Below are positions 47,794 to 61,167 of a DNA stretch of 64,000 nt, piece by piece. How positions within the stretch are numbered: the stretch's first letter is position 1; each line of letters begins with the position of its first letter. The notes below the pieces were generated by a model. That model saw only the letters and a program-made list of their open reading frames with translations, did no database searches and was not told the DNA's origin. This stretch comes from Pterois miles (lineage: Eukaryota > Chordata > Actinopteri > Perciformes > Scorpaenidae), in the NCBI GenBank assembly GCA_947000775.1, contig CAMQGK010000326.1:1-64000 (forward strand), in the 5' to 3' direction. The position numbers were made by a program, and so were the translations under genes.

Positions 47794-49426
47794 TGAGGGC
47801 GCAGACCTGCCGGCGTTTGTGTGCCAGTCCTGTGTCAGGCTGAGCGCGCCTACCCGCCGGCGTTTGTGGGCCTTTGTTGGGTCAGACTGAGGGGTCAGAC
47901 CTACCGGCGTTTGTGGGCCTGTCCTGGGTCAGACTGTGCGCGCCTACCCGCCGGCGTTTGTGGGCCTGTCCTGGGTCCGGCTGAGGGCGCAGACCTGCCG
48001 GCGTTTGTGTTCCAGTCCTGTGTCAGACTGAGCGCGCCTACCCGCTGGCGTTTGTGGGCCTGTGCTGGGTCCGACTGAGGGGTCAGACCCGCCGGCGTTT
48101 GTGGGCCTGTGCTGGGTCCGACTGATGGCGCAGACCCGCCGGTGTTTGTGGGACTGTGCTTTCTCTGAATGAGAGGTCAGACCTGCCGGCGTTTGTGGGC
48201 CTGTGCTGGGTCCAACTGAAGGCGCAGACCCGCCGGCGTTTGTGGTCCTGTCCTGGGTCCGACTGAGGGCGCAGACCTGCCGGCGTTTGTGTGCCAGTCC
48301 TGTGTCAGGCTGAGCGTGCCTACCCGCCGGCGTTTGTGGGCCTGTGTTGGGTCAGACTGAGTTGTCAGACCTGCCGGCGTTTGTGGGCCTGTCCTGGGTC
48401 AGACTGAGGGGTCAGACCTGTCGGCGTTTGTGTGCTAGTCCTGTGTCAGACTGAGCGCGCCTACCCGCCGGCGTTTGTGGGCCTGTGCTGGGTCAGACTG
48501 AGGGGTCAGACCTGCCGGCGTTTGTGGGCCTGTGCTGGGTCCGACTGAGGGCGCAGACCCGCCGGTGTTTGTGGGACTGTGCTTTCTCCGAATGAGAGGT
48601 CAGACCTGCCGGCGTTTGTGGGCCTGTGCTGGGTCCAACTGAAGGCGCAGACCCGCCGGCGTTTGTGGGCCTGTCCTGGGTCCGACTGAGGGCGCAGACC
48701 TGCCGGCGTTTGTGTGCCAGTCCTGTGTCAGACTGAGCGCGCCTACCCACTGGCGTTTGTGGGCCTGTGCTGGGTCAGACTGACGGGTCAGACCTGCCGG
48801 CGTTTGTGGGCCTGTACTGGGTCCGACTGAGGGCACAGACCTGCCGGTGTTTGTGGGCCTGTGCTTTGTCCGACTGAGGGGTCAGACCTGCCGGCTTTTG
48901 TTTGCTTGTACTGGGTCCGACTGAGTAGTGCAGACCCGCCGGCGTTTGTGGGCCTGTGCTGGGTCCGACTGAGGGCGCAGACCCGCCGGTGTTTGAGGGA
49001 CTGTGCTTTCTCCGAATGAAAGGTCAGACCTGCCGGCGTTTGTGGGCCTGTGCTGGGTCCAACTGAAGGCGCAGACCCGCCGGCGTTTGTGGGCCTGTCC
49101 TGGGTCCGACTGAGGGCGCAGACCTGCCGGCGTTTGTGTGCCAGTCCTGTGTCAGGCTGAGCGCGCCTATCCGCCGGCGTTTGTGGGCCTGTGTTGGGTC
49201 AGACTGAGTGGTCAGACCTGCCGGCGTTTGTGGGCCTGTCCTGGGTCCAACTGAGGGCGCAGACCTGCCGGCGTTTGTGTGCCAGTCCTGTGTCAGACTG
49301 AGCGCGCCTACCCGCTGGTGTTTGTGGGCCTGTGGTGGGTCAGACTGAGGGTTCAGACCTGCCGGCGTTTGTGGGCCTGTGCTGGGTCAGACTGAGGGGT
49401 CAGACCTGCCGGCGTTTGTGGGCCTG
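47794..49426 (+). repeat. 1.6-kb block, copy 2
   Basis: Paralogue of 42477-44109. Differences noticed include GTGGTCCTGTCC near 48243, and GGTCAGACCCGCC near 48080 where copy 1 has GGTCAGACCTGCC. The match ends near 49426 (CCTGTCCTGGG against CCTGTGCTGGG). Confidence 0.82.
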
Positions 49427-52275
49427 TCCTGGGTCCGACTGAGCGCGCCTACCCGCAGGCGTTTGTGGGCCTGTGCTGGGTCAGACTGAGGGGTCAGACC
49501 TGCCGGAGTTTGTGGGCCTGTGCTGGGTCCGACTGAGGGCGCAGACCCGCCGGTGTTTGTGGGACTGTGCTTTCTCTGAATGAGAGGTCAGACCTGCCGG
49601 CGTTTGTGGGCCTGTGCTGAGTCCTACTGAAGGCGCAGACCCGCCGGCGTTTGTGGGCCTGTCCTGGGTCCGACTGAGGGCGCAGACCTGCCGGCGTTTG
49701 TGTGCCAGACCTGTGTCAGGCTGAGCGCGCCTACCTGCCGGCGTTTGTGGGCCTGTGTTGTGTCAGACTGAGTGGTCAGACCTGCCGGCGTTTGAGGGCC
49801 TGTGTTGGGTCAGACTGAGCGCGCCTACCCACCGGCGTTTGTGGGCCTGTCCTGTGTCCGATTGAGTAGTGCAGACCCGCCGGCGTTTGTGGGCCTGTCC
49901 TGGGTCCGACTGAGGGCGCAGACCTGCCGGCGTTTGCGTGCCAGTTCTGTGTCAGGCTGAGCGCGCCTACCCGCCGGCGTTTGTGGGCCTGTGATGGGTC
50001 AGACTGAGGGGTCAGACCTACCGGCGTTTGTGGGCCTGTGCTGGGTCAGACTGAGCGTGCCTACCTGCCGGCGTTTGTGGGCCTGTCCTGGGTCCGACTG
50101 AGGGTGCAGACCTGCCGGTGTTTGTGTGCCAGTCATGTGTCAGACTGAGCGTGCCTACCTGCTGGCGTTTGTGGGCCTGTGCTGGGTCAGACTGAGGGGT
50201 CAGACCTGCCGGCGTTTGTGGGCCTGTCCTGGGTCCGACTGAGCGCGCCTACCCGCCGGCGTTTGTGGGCCTGTGCTGGGTCAGACTGAGGGGTCAGACC
50301 TGCCGGAGTTTGTGGGCCTGTGCTGGGTCCGACTGAGGGCGCAGACCCGCCGGTGTTTGTGGGACTGTGCTTTCTCTGAATGAGAGGTCAGACCTGCCGG
50401 CGTTTGTGGGCCTGTGCTGGGTCCTACTGAAGGCGCAGACCCGCCGGCGTTTGTGGGCCTGTCCTGGGTCCGACTGAGGGCGCAGACCTGCCGGCGTTTG
50501 TGTGCCAGTCCTGTGTCAGGCTGAGCGCGCCTACCTGCCGGCGTTTGTGGGCCTGTGTTGGGTCAGACTGAGTGGTCAGACCTGCCGGCGTTTGTGGGCC
50601 TGTGTTGGGTCAGACTGAGCGCGCCTACCCACCGGCGTTTGTGGGCCTGTGCTGGGTCCGACTGAGGGCGCAGACCCGCCGGTGTTTGAGGGACTGTACT
50701 TTCTCCGAATGAGAGGTCAGACCTGCCGGCGTTTGTGGGCCTGTGCTGGGTCCAACTGAAGGCGCAGACCCGCCGGCGTTTGTGGGCCTGTCCTGGGTCC
50801 GAGTGAGGGCGCAGACCTGCCGGCGTTTGTGTGCCAGTCCTGTGTCAGGCTGAGCGCGCCTATCCGCCGGCGTTTGTGGGCCTGTGTTGGGTCAGACTGA
50901 GTGGTCAGACCTGCCGGCGTTTGTGGGCCTGTGTTGGGTCAGACTGAGCGCGCCTACCCACCGGCGTTTGAGGGCCTGTCCTGTGTCCGACTGAGTAGTG
51001 CAGACCCGCCGGCGTTATTGGGCCTGTCCTGGGTCCGACTGAGGGCGCAGACCCGCCGGCGTTTTTGGGCCTGTCCTGGGTCCGACTGAGGGCACAGACC
51101 TGCCGGCGTTTGTGTGCCAATCCTGTGTCAGACTGAGCGCGCCTACCCGCCGGCGTTTGTGGGCCTGTGCTGGGTCAGACTGAGGGGTCAGAACTGCCGG
51201 CGTTTGCGGGCCTGTCCTGGGTCAGACTGAGGGGTCAGACCTGTCGGCGTTTGTGTGCTAGTCCTGTGTCAGACTGAGCGCGCCTACCCGCCGGCGTTTG
51301 TGGGCCTGTGCTGGGTCAGACTGAGGGATCAGACCTGCCGGCGTTTGTGGGCCTGTGCTGGGTCCGACTGAGGGCGCAGACCCGCCGGTGTTTGTGGGAC
51401 TGTGCTTTCTCCGAATGAGAGGTCAGACCTGCCGGCGTTTGTGGGCCTGTGCTGGGTCCAACTGAAGGCGCAGACCCGCCGGCGTTTGTGGGCCTGTCCT
51501 GGGTCCGACTGAGGGCGCAGACCTGCCGGCGTTTGTGTGCCAGTCCTGTGTCAGACTGAGCGCGCCTACCCACTGGCGTTTGTGGGCCTGTGCTGGGTCA
51601 GACTGACGGGTCAGACCTGCCGGCGTTTGTGGGCCTGTACTGGGTCCGACTGAGGGCACAGACCTGCCGGTGTTTGTGGGCCTGTGCTTTGTCCAACTGA
51701 GGGGTCAGACCTGCCGGCTTTTCTTTGCTTGTACTGGGTCCGACTGAGTAGTGCAGACCCGCCGGCGTTTGTGGGCCTGTCCTGTGTCCGACTGAGTAGT
51801 GCAGACCCGCCGGCGTTTTTGGGCCTGTCCTGGGTCCGACTGAGGGCACAGACCTGCCGGCGTTTGTGTGCCAGTCCTGTGTCAGACTGAGCGCGCCTAC
51901 CCGCCGGCGTTTGTGGGCCTGTGCTGGGTCAGACTGAGGGGTCAGACCTGCCGGCGTTTGCGGGCCTGTCCTGGGTCAGACTGAGGGGTCAGACCTGTCG
52001 GCGTTTGTGTGCCTGTGCTGGGTCCAACTGAAGGCGCAGACCCGCCGGTGTTTGTGGGCCTGTACTGGGTCAGACTGAGGGTTCAGACCTGCCGGCGTTT
52101 GTGTGCCTGTGCTGGGTCCGACTGAAGGCTCAGACCTGCCGGTGTTTGTGGGCCTGTGCTTTGTCCGATTGAGGGGTCAGACCTGCCGGCTTTTTTTGCC
52201 TGTACTGGGTCCGACTGAGTAGTGCAGACCCGCCGGCGTTTGTGGGCCTGTCCTGGGTCCGACTGAGGGCGCAGA

Positions 52276-53597
52276 CCCGCCGGCGTTTGTGGGCCTGTCC
52301 TGGGTCCGACTGAGGGGTCAGACCTGCCGGCGTTTGTGGGCCTGTCCTGTGTCCGACTGAGTAGTGCAGACCCGCCGGCGTTTGTGGGCCTGTCCTGGGT
52401 CCGACTGAGCGCGCCTACCCGCCGGCGTTTGTGGGCCTGTGCTGGGTCAGACTGAGGGGTCAGACCTGCCGGCGTTTGTGGGCCTGTGCTGGGTCCGACT
52501 GAGGGCGCAGACCCGCCGGCGTTTGTGTGCCAGTCCTGTGTCAGACAGAGCGCGCCTACCCGCCGGTGTTTGTGGGCCTGTACTGGGTCAGACTGAGGGT
52601 TCAGACCTGCCGGCGTTTGTGTGCCTGTGCTGGGTCCGACTGAAGGCTCAGACCTGCCGGTGTTTGTGGGCCTGTGCTTTGTCCGATTGAGGGGTCAGAC
52701 CTGCCGGCTTTTTTTTGCCTGTACTGGGTCCGACTGAGTAGTGCAGACCCGCCGGCGTTTGTGGGCCTGTCCTGGGTCCGACTGAGGGAGCAGACCCGCC
52801 GGCGTTTGTGGGCCTGCCCTTGGTCAGACTTTGGGCGCAGACCTGTCGGCGTTTGCGTGCTAGTCCTGTGTCAGACTGAGCGCGCCTACCCGCCGGCGTT
52901 TGTGGGCCTGTGCTGGGTCAGACTGAGGGGTCAGACCTGCCGGCGTTTGTGGGCCTGTGCTGGGTCCGACTGAGGGCGCAGACCCGCCGGTGTTTGAGGG
53001 ACTGTGCTTTCTCCGAATGAAAGGTCAGACCTGCCGGCGTTTGTGGGCTTGTGCTGGGTCCAACTGAAGGCGCAGACCCGCTGGCGTTTGTGGGCCTGTC
53101 CTGGGTCCGACTGAGGGCGCAGACCTGCCGGCGTTTGTGTGCCAGTCCTGTGTCAGGCTGAGCGCGCCTACCCGCCGGCGTTTGTGGGCCTTTGTTGGGT
53201 CAGACTGAGGGGTCAGACCTACCGGCGTTTGTGGGCCTGTCCTGGGTCAGACTGTGCGCGCCTACCCGCCGGCGTTTGTGGGCCTGTCCTGGGTCCGGCT
53301 GAGGGCGCAGACCTGCCGGCGTTTGTGTTCCAGTCCTGTGTCAGACTGAGCGCGCCTACCCGCTGGCGTTTGTGGGCCTGTGCTGGGTCCGACTGAGGGG
53401 TCAGACCTGCCGGCGTTTGTGGGCCTGTGCTGGGTCCGACTGATGGCGCAGACCCGCCGGTGTTTGTGGGACTGTGCTTTCTCTGAATGAGAGGTCAGAC
53501 CTGCCGGCGTTTGTGGGCCTGTGCTGGGTCCAACTGAAGGCGCAGACCCGCCGGCGTTTGTGGGCCTGTCCTGGGTCCGACTGAGGGCGCAGACCTG
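52276..53597 (+). repeat. 1.3-kb block repeating 41640-42960 (offset about 10,636 bp)
   Basis: Shares the poly-T P monomer, GCCCTTGGTCAGACTTTGGG (near 42178 and 52814), the CGAATGAAAGG junction and the Q module with 41640-42960. The offset falls by one base where GAGGGGCGCAG near 42335 is GAGGGCGCAG here. The match ends near 53597, where CTGTCGGCGTTTGTGTGCTAG begins a type M monomer. Confidence 0.78.
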
Positions 53598-56500
53598 TCG
53601 GCGTTTGTGTGCTAGTCCTGTGTCAGACTGAGCGCGCCTACCCGCCGGCGTTTGTGGGCCTGTGCTGGGTCAGACTGAGGGGTCAGACCTGCCGGCGTTT
53701 GTGGGCCTGTGCTGGGTCCGACTGAGGGCGCAGACCCGCCGGTGTTTGTGGGACTGTGTTTTCTCCGAATGAGAGGTCAGACCTGCCGGCGTTTGTGGGC
53801 CTGTGCTGGGTCCAACTGAAGGCGCAGACCCGCCGGCGTTTGTTGGCCTGTCCTGGGTCCGACTGAGGGCGCAGACCTGCCGGCGTTTGTGTTCCAGTCC
53901 TGTGTCAGGCTTAGCGCGCCTACCTGCCGGCGTTTGTGGGCCTGTTTTGGGTCAGACTGAGTGGTCAGACCTGCCGGCGTTTGTGGGCCTGTGTTGGGTC
54001 AGACTGAGCGCGCCTACCCACCGGCGTTTGTGGGCCTGTCCTGTGTCCGACTGAGTAGTGCAGACCCGCCGGCGTTTGTGGGCCTGTCCTGGGTCCGACT
54101 GAGGGCGCAGACCCGCCGGCGTTTGTGGGCCTGTCCTGAGTCCGACTGAGGGGTCAGACCTGCCGGCGTTTGTGGGCCTGTCCTGTGTCCGACTGAGTAG
54201 TGCAGACCCGCCGGCGTTTGTGGGCCTGTCCTGGGTCCGACTGAGCGCGCCTACCCACCGGCGTTTGTGGGCCTGTGCTGGGTCAGACTGAGGGTTCAGA
54301 CCTGCCGGCGTTTGTGTGCCTGTGCTGGGTCCGACTGAAGGCTCAGACCTGCCGGTGTTTGTGGGCCTGTGCTTTGTCCGACTGAGGGGTCAGACCTGCC
54401 GGCTTTTTTTTTCCTGTACTGGGTCCAACTGAGTAGTGCAGACCCGCCGGCGTTTGTGGGCCTGTCCTGGGTCCGACTGAGTAGTGCAGACCCGCCGGCG
54501 TTTGTGGGCCTGTCCTGGGTCCGACTGAGGGCGCAGATCCGCCGGTGTTTGAGGGACTGTGCTTTCTCCGAATGAAAGGTCAGACCTGCCGGCGTTTGTG
54601 GGCTTGTGCTGGGTCCAACTGAAGGCGCAGACCCGCTGGCGTTTGTGGGCCTGTCCTGGGTCCGACTGAGGGCGCAGACCTGCCGGCGTTTGTGTGCCAG
54701 TCCTGTGTCAGGCTGAGCGCGCCTACCCGCCGGCGTTTGTGGGCCTTTGTTGGGTCAGACTGAGGGGTCAGACCTACCGGCGTTTGTGGGCCTGTCCTGG
54801 GTCAGACTATGCGCGCCTACCCGCCGGCGTTTGTGGGCCTGTCCTGGGTCCGGCTGAGGGCGCAGACCTGCCGGCGTTTGTGTTCCAGTCCTGTGTCAGA
54901 CTGAGCGCGCCTACCCGCTGGCGTTTTTGGGCCTGTGCTGGGTCCGACTGAGGGGTCAGACCTGCCGGCGTTTGTGGGCCTGTGCTGGGTCAGACTGAGG
55001 GGTCAGACCTGCCGGCGTTTGTGGGCCTGTGCTGGGTCCGACTGAGGGCGCAGACCCGCCGGTGTTTGAGGGACTGTGCTTTCTCCGAATGAGAGGTCAG
55101 ACCTGCCGGCGTTTGTGGGCCTCTGCTGGGTCCAACTGAAGGCGCAGACCCGCCGGCGTTGGTGGGCCTGTCCTGGGTCCGACTGAGGGCGCAGACCTGC
55201 CGGCTTTTGTGTGCCAGTCCTGTGTCAGGCTGAGCGCGCCTACCCGCCGGCGTTTGTGGGCCTGTGTTGGGTCAGACTGAGTGGTCAGACCTGCCGGCGT
55301 TTGTGGGCCTGTGTTGGGTCAGACTGAGCACGCCTACCCACCGGCGTTTGTGGGCCTGTCCTGTGTCCGACTGAGTAGTGCAGACCCGCCGGCGTTTGTG
55401 GGCCTGTCCTGGGTCCGACTGAGGGCGCAGACCCGCCGGCGTTTTTGGGCCTGTGCTGGGTCAGACTGAGGGGTCAGACCTGCCGGCGTTTGCGGGCCTG
55501 TCCTGGGTCAGACTGAGGGGTCAGACCTGTCGGCGTTTGTGTGCTAGTCCTGTGTCAGACTGAGCGCGCTTACCCGCCGGCGTTTGTGGGCCTGTGCTGG
55601 GTCAGACTGAGGGGTCAGACCTGCCGGCGTTTGTGGGCCTGTGCTGGGTCCGACTGAGGGCGCAGACCCGCAGGTGTTTGTGGGACTGTGCTTTCTCCGA
55701 ATGAGAGGTCAGACCTGCCGGCGTTTGTGGGCCTGTGCTGGGTCCAACTGAAGGCGCAGACCTGCCGGCGTTTGTGGGCCTGTCCTGGGTCCGACTGAGG
55801 GCGCAGACCTGCCGGCGTTTGTGTGCCAGTCCTGTGTCAGACTGAGCGCGCCTACCCACTGGCGTTTGTGGGCCTGTGCTGGGTCAGACTGACGGGTCAG
55901 ACCTGCCGGCGTTTGTGGGCCTGTACTGGGTCCGACTGAGGGCACAGACCTGCCGGTGTTTGTGGGCCTGTGCTTTGTCCAACTGAGGGGTCAGACCTGC
56001 CGGCTTTTGTTTGCTTGTACTGGGTCTGACTGAGTAGTGCAGACCCGCCGGCGTTTGTGTGCCAGTCCTGTGTCAGACTGAGCGCGCCTACCCGCTGGTG
56101 TTTGTGGGCCTGTACTGGGTCAGACTGAGGGGTCAGACCTGCCGGCGTTTGTGGGCCTGTCCTGGGTCCGACTGAGCGCGCCTACCCGCCGGCGTTTGTG
56201 GGCCTGTCCTGGGTCCGACTGAGGGCGCAGACCCGCCGGCGTTTGTGGGCCTGTCCTGGGTCCGACTGAGGGGTCAGACCTGCCGGCGTTTGTGGGCCTG
56301 TCCTGTGTCCGACTGAGTAGTGCAGACCCGCCGGCGTTTGTGGGCCTGTCCTGGGTCCGACTGAGCGCGCCTACCCACCGGCGTTTGTGGGCCTGTGCTG
56401 GGTCAGACTGAGGGGTCAGACCTGCCGGCGTTTGTGAGCCTGTGCTGGGTCCGACTGAGGGCGCAGACCCGCCGGTGTTTGTGTGCCAGTCCTGTGTCAG

Positions 56501-59189
56501 ACTGAGCGCGCCTACCCGCTGGTGTTTGTGGGCTTGTACTGGGTCAGACTGAGGGTTCAGACCTGCCGGCGTTTGTGTGCCTGTGCTGGGTCCGACTGAA
56601 GGCTCAGACCTGCCGGTGTTTGTGGGCCTGTGCTTTGTCCAACTGAGGGGTCAGACCTGCCGGCTTTTTTTTTGCCTGTACTGGGTCCGACTGAGTAGTG
56701 CAGACCCGCCGGCGTTTGTGGGCCTGTCCTGGGTCCGACTGAGGGCGCAGACCCGCCGGCGTTTGTGGGCCTTCCCTTGGTCCGACTTTGGGCGCAGACC
56801 TGTCGGCGTTTGCATGCTAGTCTTGTGTCAGACTGAGCGCGCCTACCCGCCGGCGTTTGTGGGCCTGTGCTGGGTCAGACTGAGGGGTCAGACCTGCCGG
56901 CGTTTGTGGGCCTGTGCTGGGTCCGACTGAGGGCGCAGACCCGCCGGTGTTTGAGGGACTGTGCTTTCTCCGAATGAAAGGTCAGACCTGCCGGCGTTTG
57001 TGGGCTTGTGCTGGGTCCAACTGAAGGCGCAGACCCGCCGGTGTTTGTGGGACTGTGCTTTCTCTGAATGAGAGGTCAGACCTGTCGGCGTTTGTGGGCC
57101 TGTGCTGGGTCAGACTGAGGGGTCAGACCTGCCGGCGTTTGCGTGCTAGTCTTGTGTCAGACTGAGCGCGCCTACCCGCCGGCGTTTGTGGGCTTGTGCT
57201 GGGTCAGACTGAGGGGTCAGACCTGCCGGCGTTTGTGGGCCTGTGCTGGGTCCGACTGAGGGGCGCAGACCCGCCGGTGTTTGAGGGACTGTGCTTTCTC
57301 CGAATGAGAGGTCAGACCTGCCGGCGTTTGTGGGCCTCTGCTGGGTCCAACTGAAGGCGCAGACCCGCCGGCGTTTGTGGGCCTGTCCTGGGTCCGACCG
57401 AGGGCGCAGACCTGCCGGCGTTTGTGTGCCAGTCCTGTGTCAGGCTGAGCGCGCCTACCTGCCGGCGTTTGTGGGCCTGTTTTGGGTCAGACTGAGTGGT
57501 CAGACCTGCCGGCGTTTGTTGTCCTGTGTTGGGTCAGACTGAGCGCGCCTACCCACCGGCGTTTGTGGGCCTGTCCTGTGTCCGACTGAGTAGTGCAGAC
57601 CCGCCGGCGTTTGTTGGCCTGTCCTGGGTCCGACTGAGGGCGCAGACCCGCCGGCGTTTGTGGGCCTGTCCTGGGTCCGACTGAGGGGTCAGACCTGCCG
57701 GCGTTTGTGGGCCTGTCCTGTGTCCGACTGAGTAGTGCAGACCCGCCGGCGTTTGTGGGCCTGTCCTGGGTCCGACTGAGCGCGCCTACCCGCCGGCGTT
57801 TGTGGGCCTGTGCTGGGTCAGACTGAGGGGTCAGACCTGCCGGCGTTTGTGGGCCTGTGCTGGGTCCGACTGAGGGCGCAGACCCGCCGGTGTTTGTGTG
57901 CCAGTCCTGTGTCAGACTGAGCGCGCCTACCCGCTGGTGTTTGTGGGCCTGTACTGGATCAGACTGAGGGTTCAGACCTGCCGGCGTTTGTGTGCCTGTG
58001 CTGGGTCCGACAGAAGGCTCAGACCTGCCGGTGTTTGTGGGCCTGTGCTTTGTCCGACTGAGGGGTCAGACCTGCCGGCTTTTTTTTGCCTGTACTGGGT
58101 CCGACTGAGTAGTGCAGACCCGCCGGCGTTTGTGGGCCTGTCCTGGGTCCGACTGAGGGAGCAGACCCGCCGGCGTTTGTGGGCCTGCCCTTGGTCAGAC
58201 TTTGGGCGCAGACCTGTCGGCGTTTGCGTGCTAGTCCTGTGTCAGACTGAGCGCGCCTACCCGCCGGCGTTTGTGGGCCTGTGCTGGGTCAGACTTAGCG
58301 GTCAGACCTGCCGGCGTTTGTGGGCCTGTGCTGGGTCCGACTGAGGGCGCAGACCCGCCGGTGTTTGAGGGACTGTGCTTTCTCCGAATGAAAGGTCAGA
58401 CCTGCCGGCGTTTGTGGGCTTGTGCTGGGTCCAACTGAAGGCGCAGACCCGCTGGCGTTTGTGGGCCTGTCCTGGGTCCGACTGAGGGCGCAGACCTGCC
58501 GGCGTTTGTGTGCCAGTCCTGTGTCAGGCTGAGCGCGCCTACCCGCCGGCGTTTGTGGGCCTTTGTTGGGTCAGACTGAGGGGTCAGACCTACCGGCGTT
58601 TGTGGGCCTGTCCTGGGTCAGACTGTGCGCGCCTACCCGCCGGCGTTTGTGGGCCTGTCCTGGGTCCGGCTGAGGGCGCAGACCTGCCGGCGTTTGTGTT
58701 CCAGTCCTGTGTCAGACTGAGCGCGCCTACCCGCTGGCGTTTGTGGGCCTGTGCTGGGTCCGACTGAGGGGTCAGACCTGCCGGCGTTTGTGGGCCTGTG
58801 CTGGGTCCGACTGATGGCGCAGACCCGCCGGTGTTTGTGGGACTGTGCTTTCTCTGAATGAGAGGTCAGACCTGCCGGCGTTTGTAGGCCTGTGCTGGGT
58901 CCAACTGAAGGCGCAGACCCGCCGGCGTTTGTGGGCCTGTCCTGGGTCCGACTGAGGGCGCAGACCTGCCGGCGTTTGTGTGCCAGTCCTGTGTCAGGCT
59001 GAGCGTGCCTACCCGCCGGCGTTTGTGGGCCTGTGTTGGGTCAGACTGAGTGGTCAGACCTGCCGGCGTTTGTGGGCCTGTCCTGGGTCAGACTGAGGGG
59101 TCAGACCTGTCGGCGTTTGTGTGCTAGTCCTGTGTCAGACTGAGCGCGCCTACCCGCCGGCGTTTGTGGGCCTTTGCTGGGTCAGACTG

Positions 59190-60143
59190 AGGGGTCAGAC
59201 CTGCCGGCGTTTGTGGGCCTGTGCTGGGTCCGACTGAGGGCGCAGACCCGCCGGTGTTTGTGGTACTGTGCTTTCTCCGAATGAGAGGTCAGACCTGCCG
59301 GCGTTTGTGGGCCTGTGCTGGGTCCAACTGAAGGCGCAGACCCGCCGGCGTTTGTTGGCCTGTCCTGGGTCCGACTGAGGGCGCAGACCTGCCGGCGTTT
59401 GTGTGCCAGTCCTGTGTCAGGCTTAGCGCGCCTACCTGCCGGCGTTTGTGGGCCTGTTTTGGGTCAGACTGAGTGGTCAGACCTGCCGGCGTTTGTGGGC
59501 CTGTGTTGGGTCAGACAGAGCGCGCCTACCCACCGGCGTTTGTGGGCCTGTCCTGTGTCCGACTGAGTAGTGCCGACCCGCCGGCGTTTGTGGGCCTGTC
59601 CTGGGTCCGACTGAGGGCGCAGACCCGCCGGCGTTTGTGGGCCTGTCCTGAGTCCGACTGAGGGGTCAGACCTGCCGGCGTTTGTGGGCCTGTCCTGTGT
59701 CCGACTGAGTAGTGCAGACCCGCCGGCGTTTGTGGGCCTGTCCTGGGTCCGACTGAGCGCGCCTACCCACCGGCGTTTGTGGGCCTGTGCTGGGTCAGAC
59801 TGAGGGGTCAGACCTGCCGGCGTTTGTGGGCCTGTGCTGGGTCCGACTGAGGGCGCAGACCCGCCGGTGTTTGTGTGCCAGTCCTGTGTCAGACTGAGCG
59901 CGCCTACCCGCTGGTGTTTGTGGGCCTGTACTGGGTCAGACTGAGGGTTCAGACCTGCCGGCGTTTGTGTGCCTGTGCTGGGTCCGACTGAAGGCTCAGA
60001 CCTGCCGGTGTTTGTGGGCCTGTGCTTTGTCCGACTGAGGGGTCAGACCTGCCGGCTTTTTTTTGCCTGTACTGGGTCCGACTGAGTAGTGCAGACCCGC
60101 CGGCGTTTGTGGGCCTGTCCTGGGTCCGACTGAGTAGTGCAGA
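59190..60143 (+). repeat. 0.95-kb block, copy 1 (offset 1,978 bp)
   Basis: Matches 61168-62121. Both carry the private GTGGTACTGTGC (near 59261 and 61239), GGGTCAGACAGAGCG (near 59509 and 61487) and AGTAGTGCCGACCCGCC (near 59568 and 61546). A looser copy starts near 57240, where these three private changes are absent. Confidence 0.83.
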
Positions 60144-60749
60144 CCCGCCGGTGTTTGTGGGACTGTGCTTTCTCTGAATGAGAGGTCAGACCTGCCGGCG
60201 TTTGTGGGCCTGTGCTGGGTCAGACTGAGGGGTCAGACCTGCCGGCGTTTGTGGGCCTGTACTGAGTCCGACTGAGGGCGCAGACCCGCCGGTGTTTGTG
60301 GGACTGTGCTTTCTCCGAATGAGAGGTCAGACCTGCCGGCGTTTGTGGGCCTGTGCTGGGTCCAACTGAAGGCGCAGACCCGCCGGCGTTTGTGGGCCTG
60401 TCCTGGGTCCGACTGAGGGCGCAGACCTGCCGGCGTTTGTGTGCCAGTCCTGTGTCAGGCTGAGCGCGCCTATCCGCCGGCGTTTGTGGGCCTGTGCTGG
60501 GTCAGACTGAGGGGTCAGACCTGCCGGCGTTTGTGGGCCTGTGCTGGGTCAGACTGTGCGCGCCTACCCGCCGGCGTTTGTGGGCCTGTCCTGGGTCCGG
60601 CTGAGGGCGCAGACCTGCCGGCGTTTGTGTTCCAGTCCTGTGTCAGACTGAGCGCGCCTACCCGCTGGCGTTTGTGGGCCTGTGCTGGGTCCGACTGAGG
60701 GGTCAGACCCGCCGGTGTTTGTGGGACTGTGCTTTCTCTGAATGAGAGG
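60144..60749 (+). repeat. 0.6-kb block, copy 1 (offset 3,251 bp)
   Basis: Matches 63395-64000. Both contain GTACTGAGTCCGAC (near 60259 and 63510) and the variant Q module with GTGCTGGGTCAGACTGTGCG. The match continues to the window edge, so its full length is unknown. Confidence 0.8.
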
Positions 60750-61167
60750 TCAGACCTGCCGGCGTTTGTAGGCCTGTGCTGGGTCCAACTGAAGGCGCAG
60801 ACCCGCCGGCGTTTGTGGGCCTGTCCTGGGTCCGACTGAGGGCGCAGACCTGCCGGCGTTTGTGTGCCAGTCCTGTGTCACGCTGAGCGTGCCTACCCGC
60901 CGGCGTTTGTGGGCCTGTGTTGGTTCAGACTGAGTGGTCAGACCTGCCGGCGTTTGTGGGCCTGTCCTGGGTCAGACTGAGGGGTCAGACCTGTCGGCGT
61001 TTGTGTGCTAGTCCTGTGTCAGACTGAGCGCGCCTACCCGCCGGCGTTTGTGGGCCTGTACTGGGTCAGACTGAGGGGTCAGACCTGCCGGCGTTTGTAG
61101 GCCTGTCCTGGGTCCGACTGAGCGCGCCTACCCGCCGGCGTTTGTGGGCCTGTACTGGGTCAGACTG

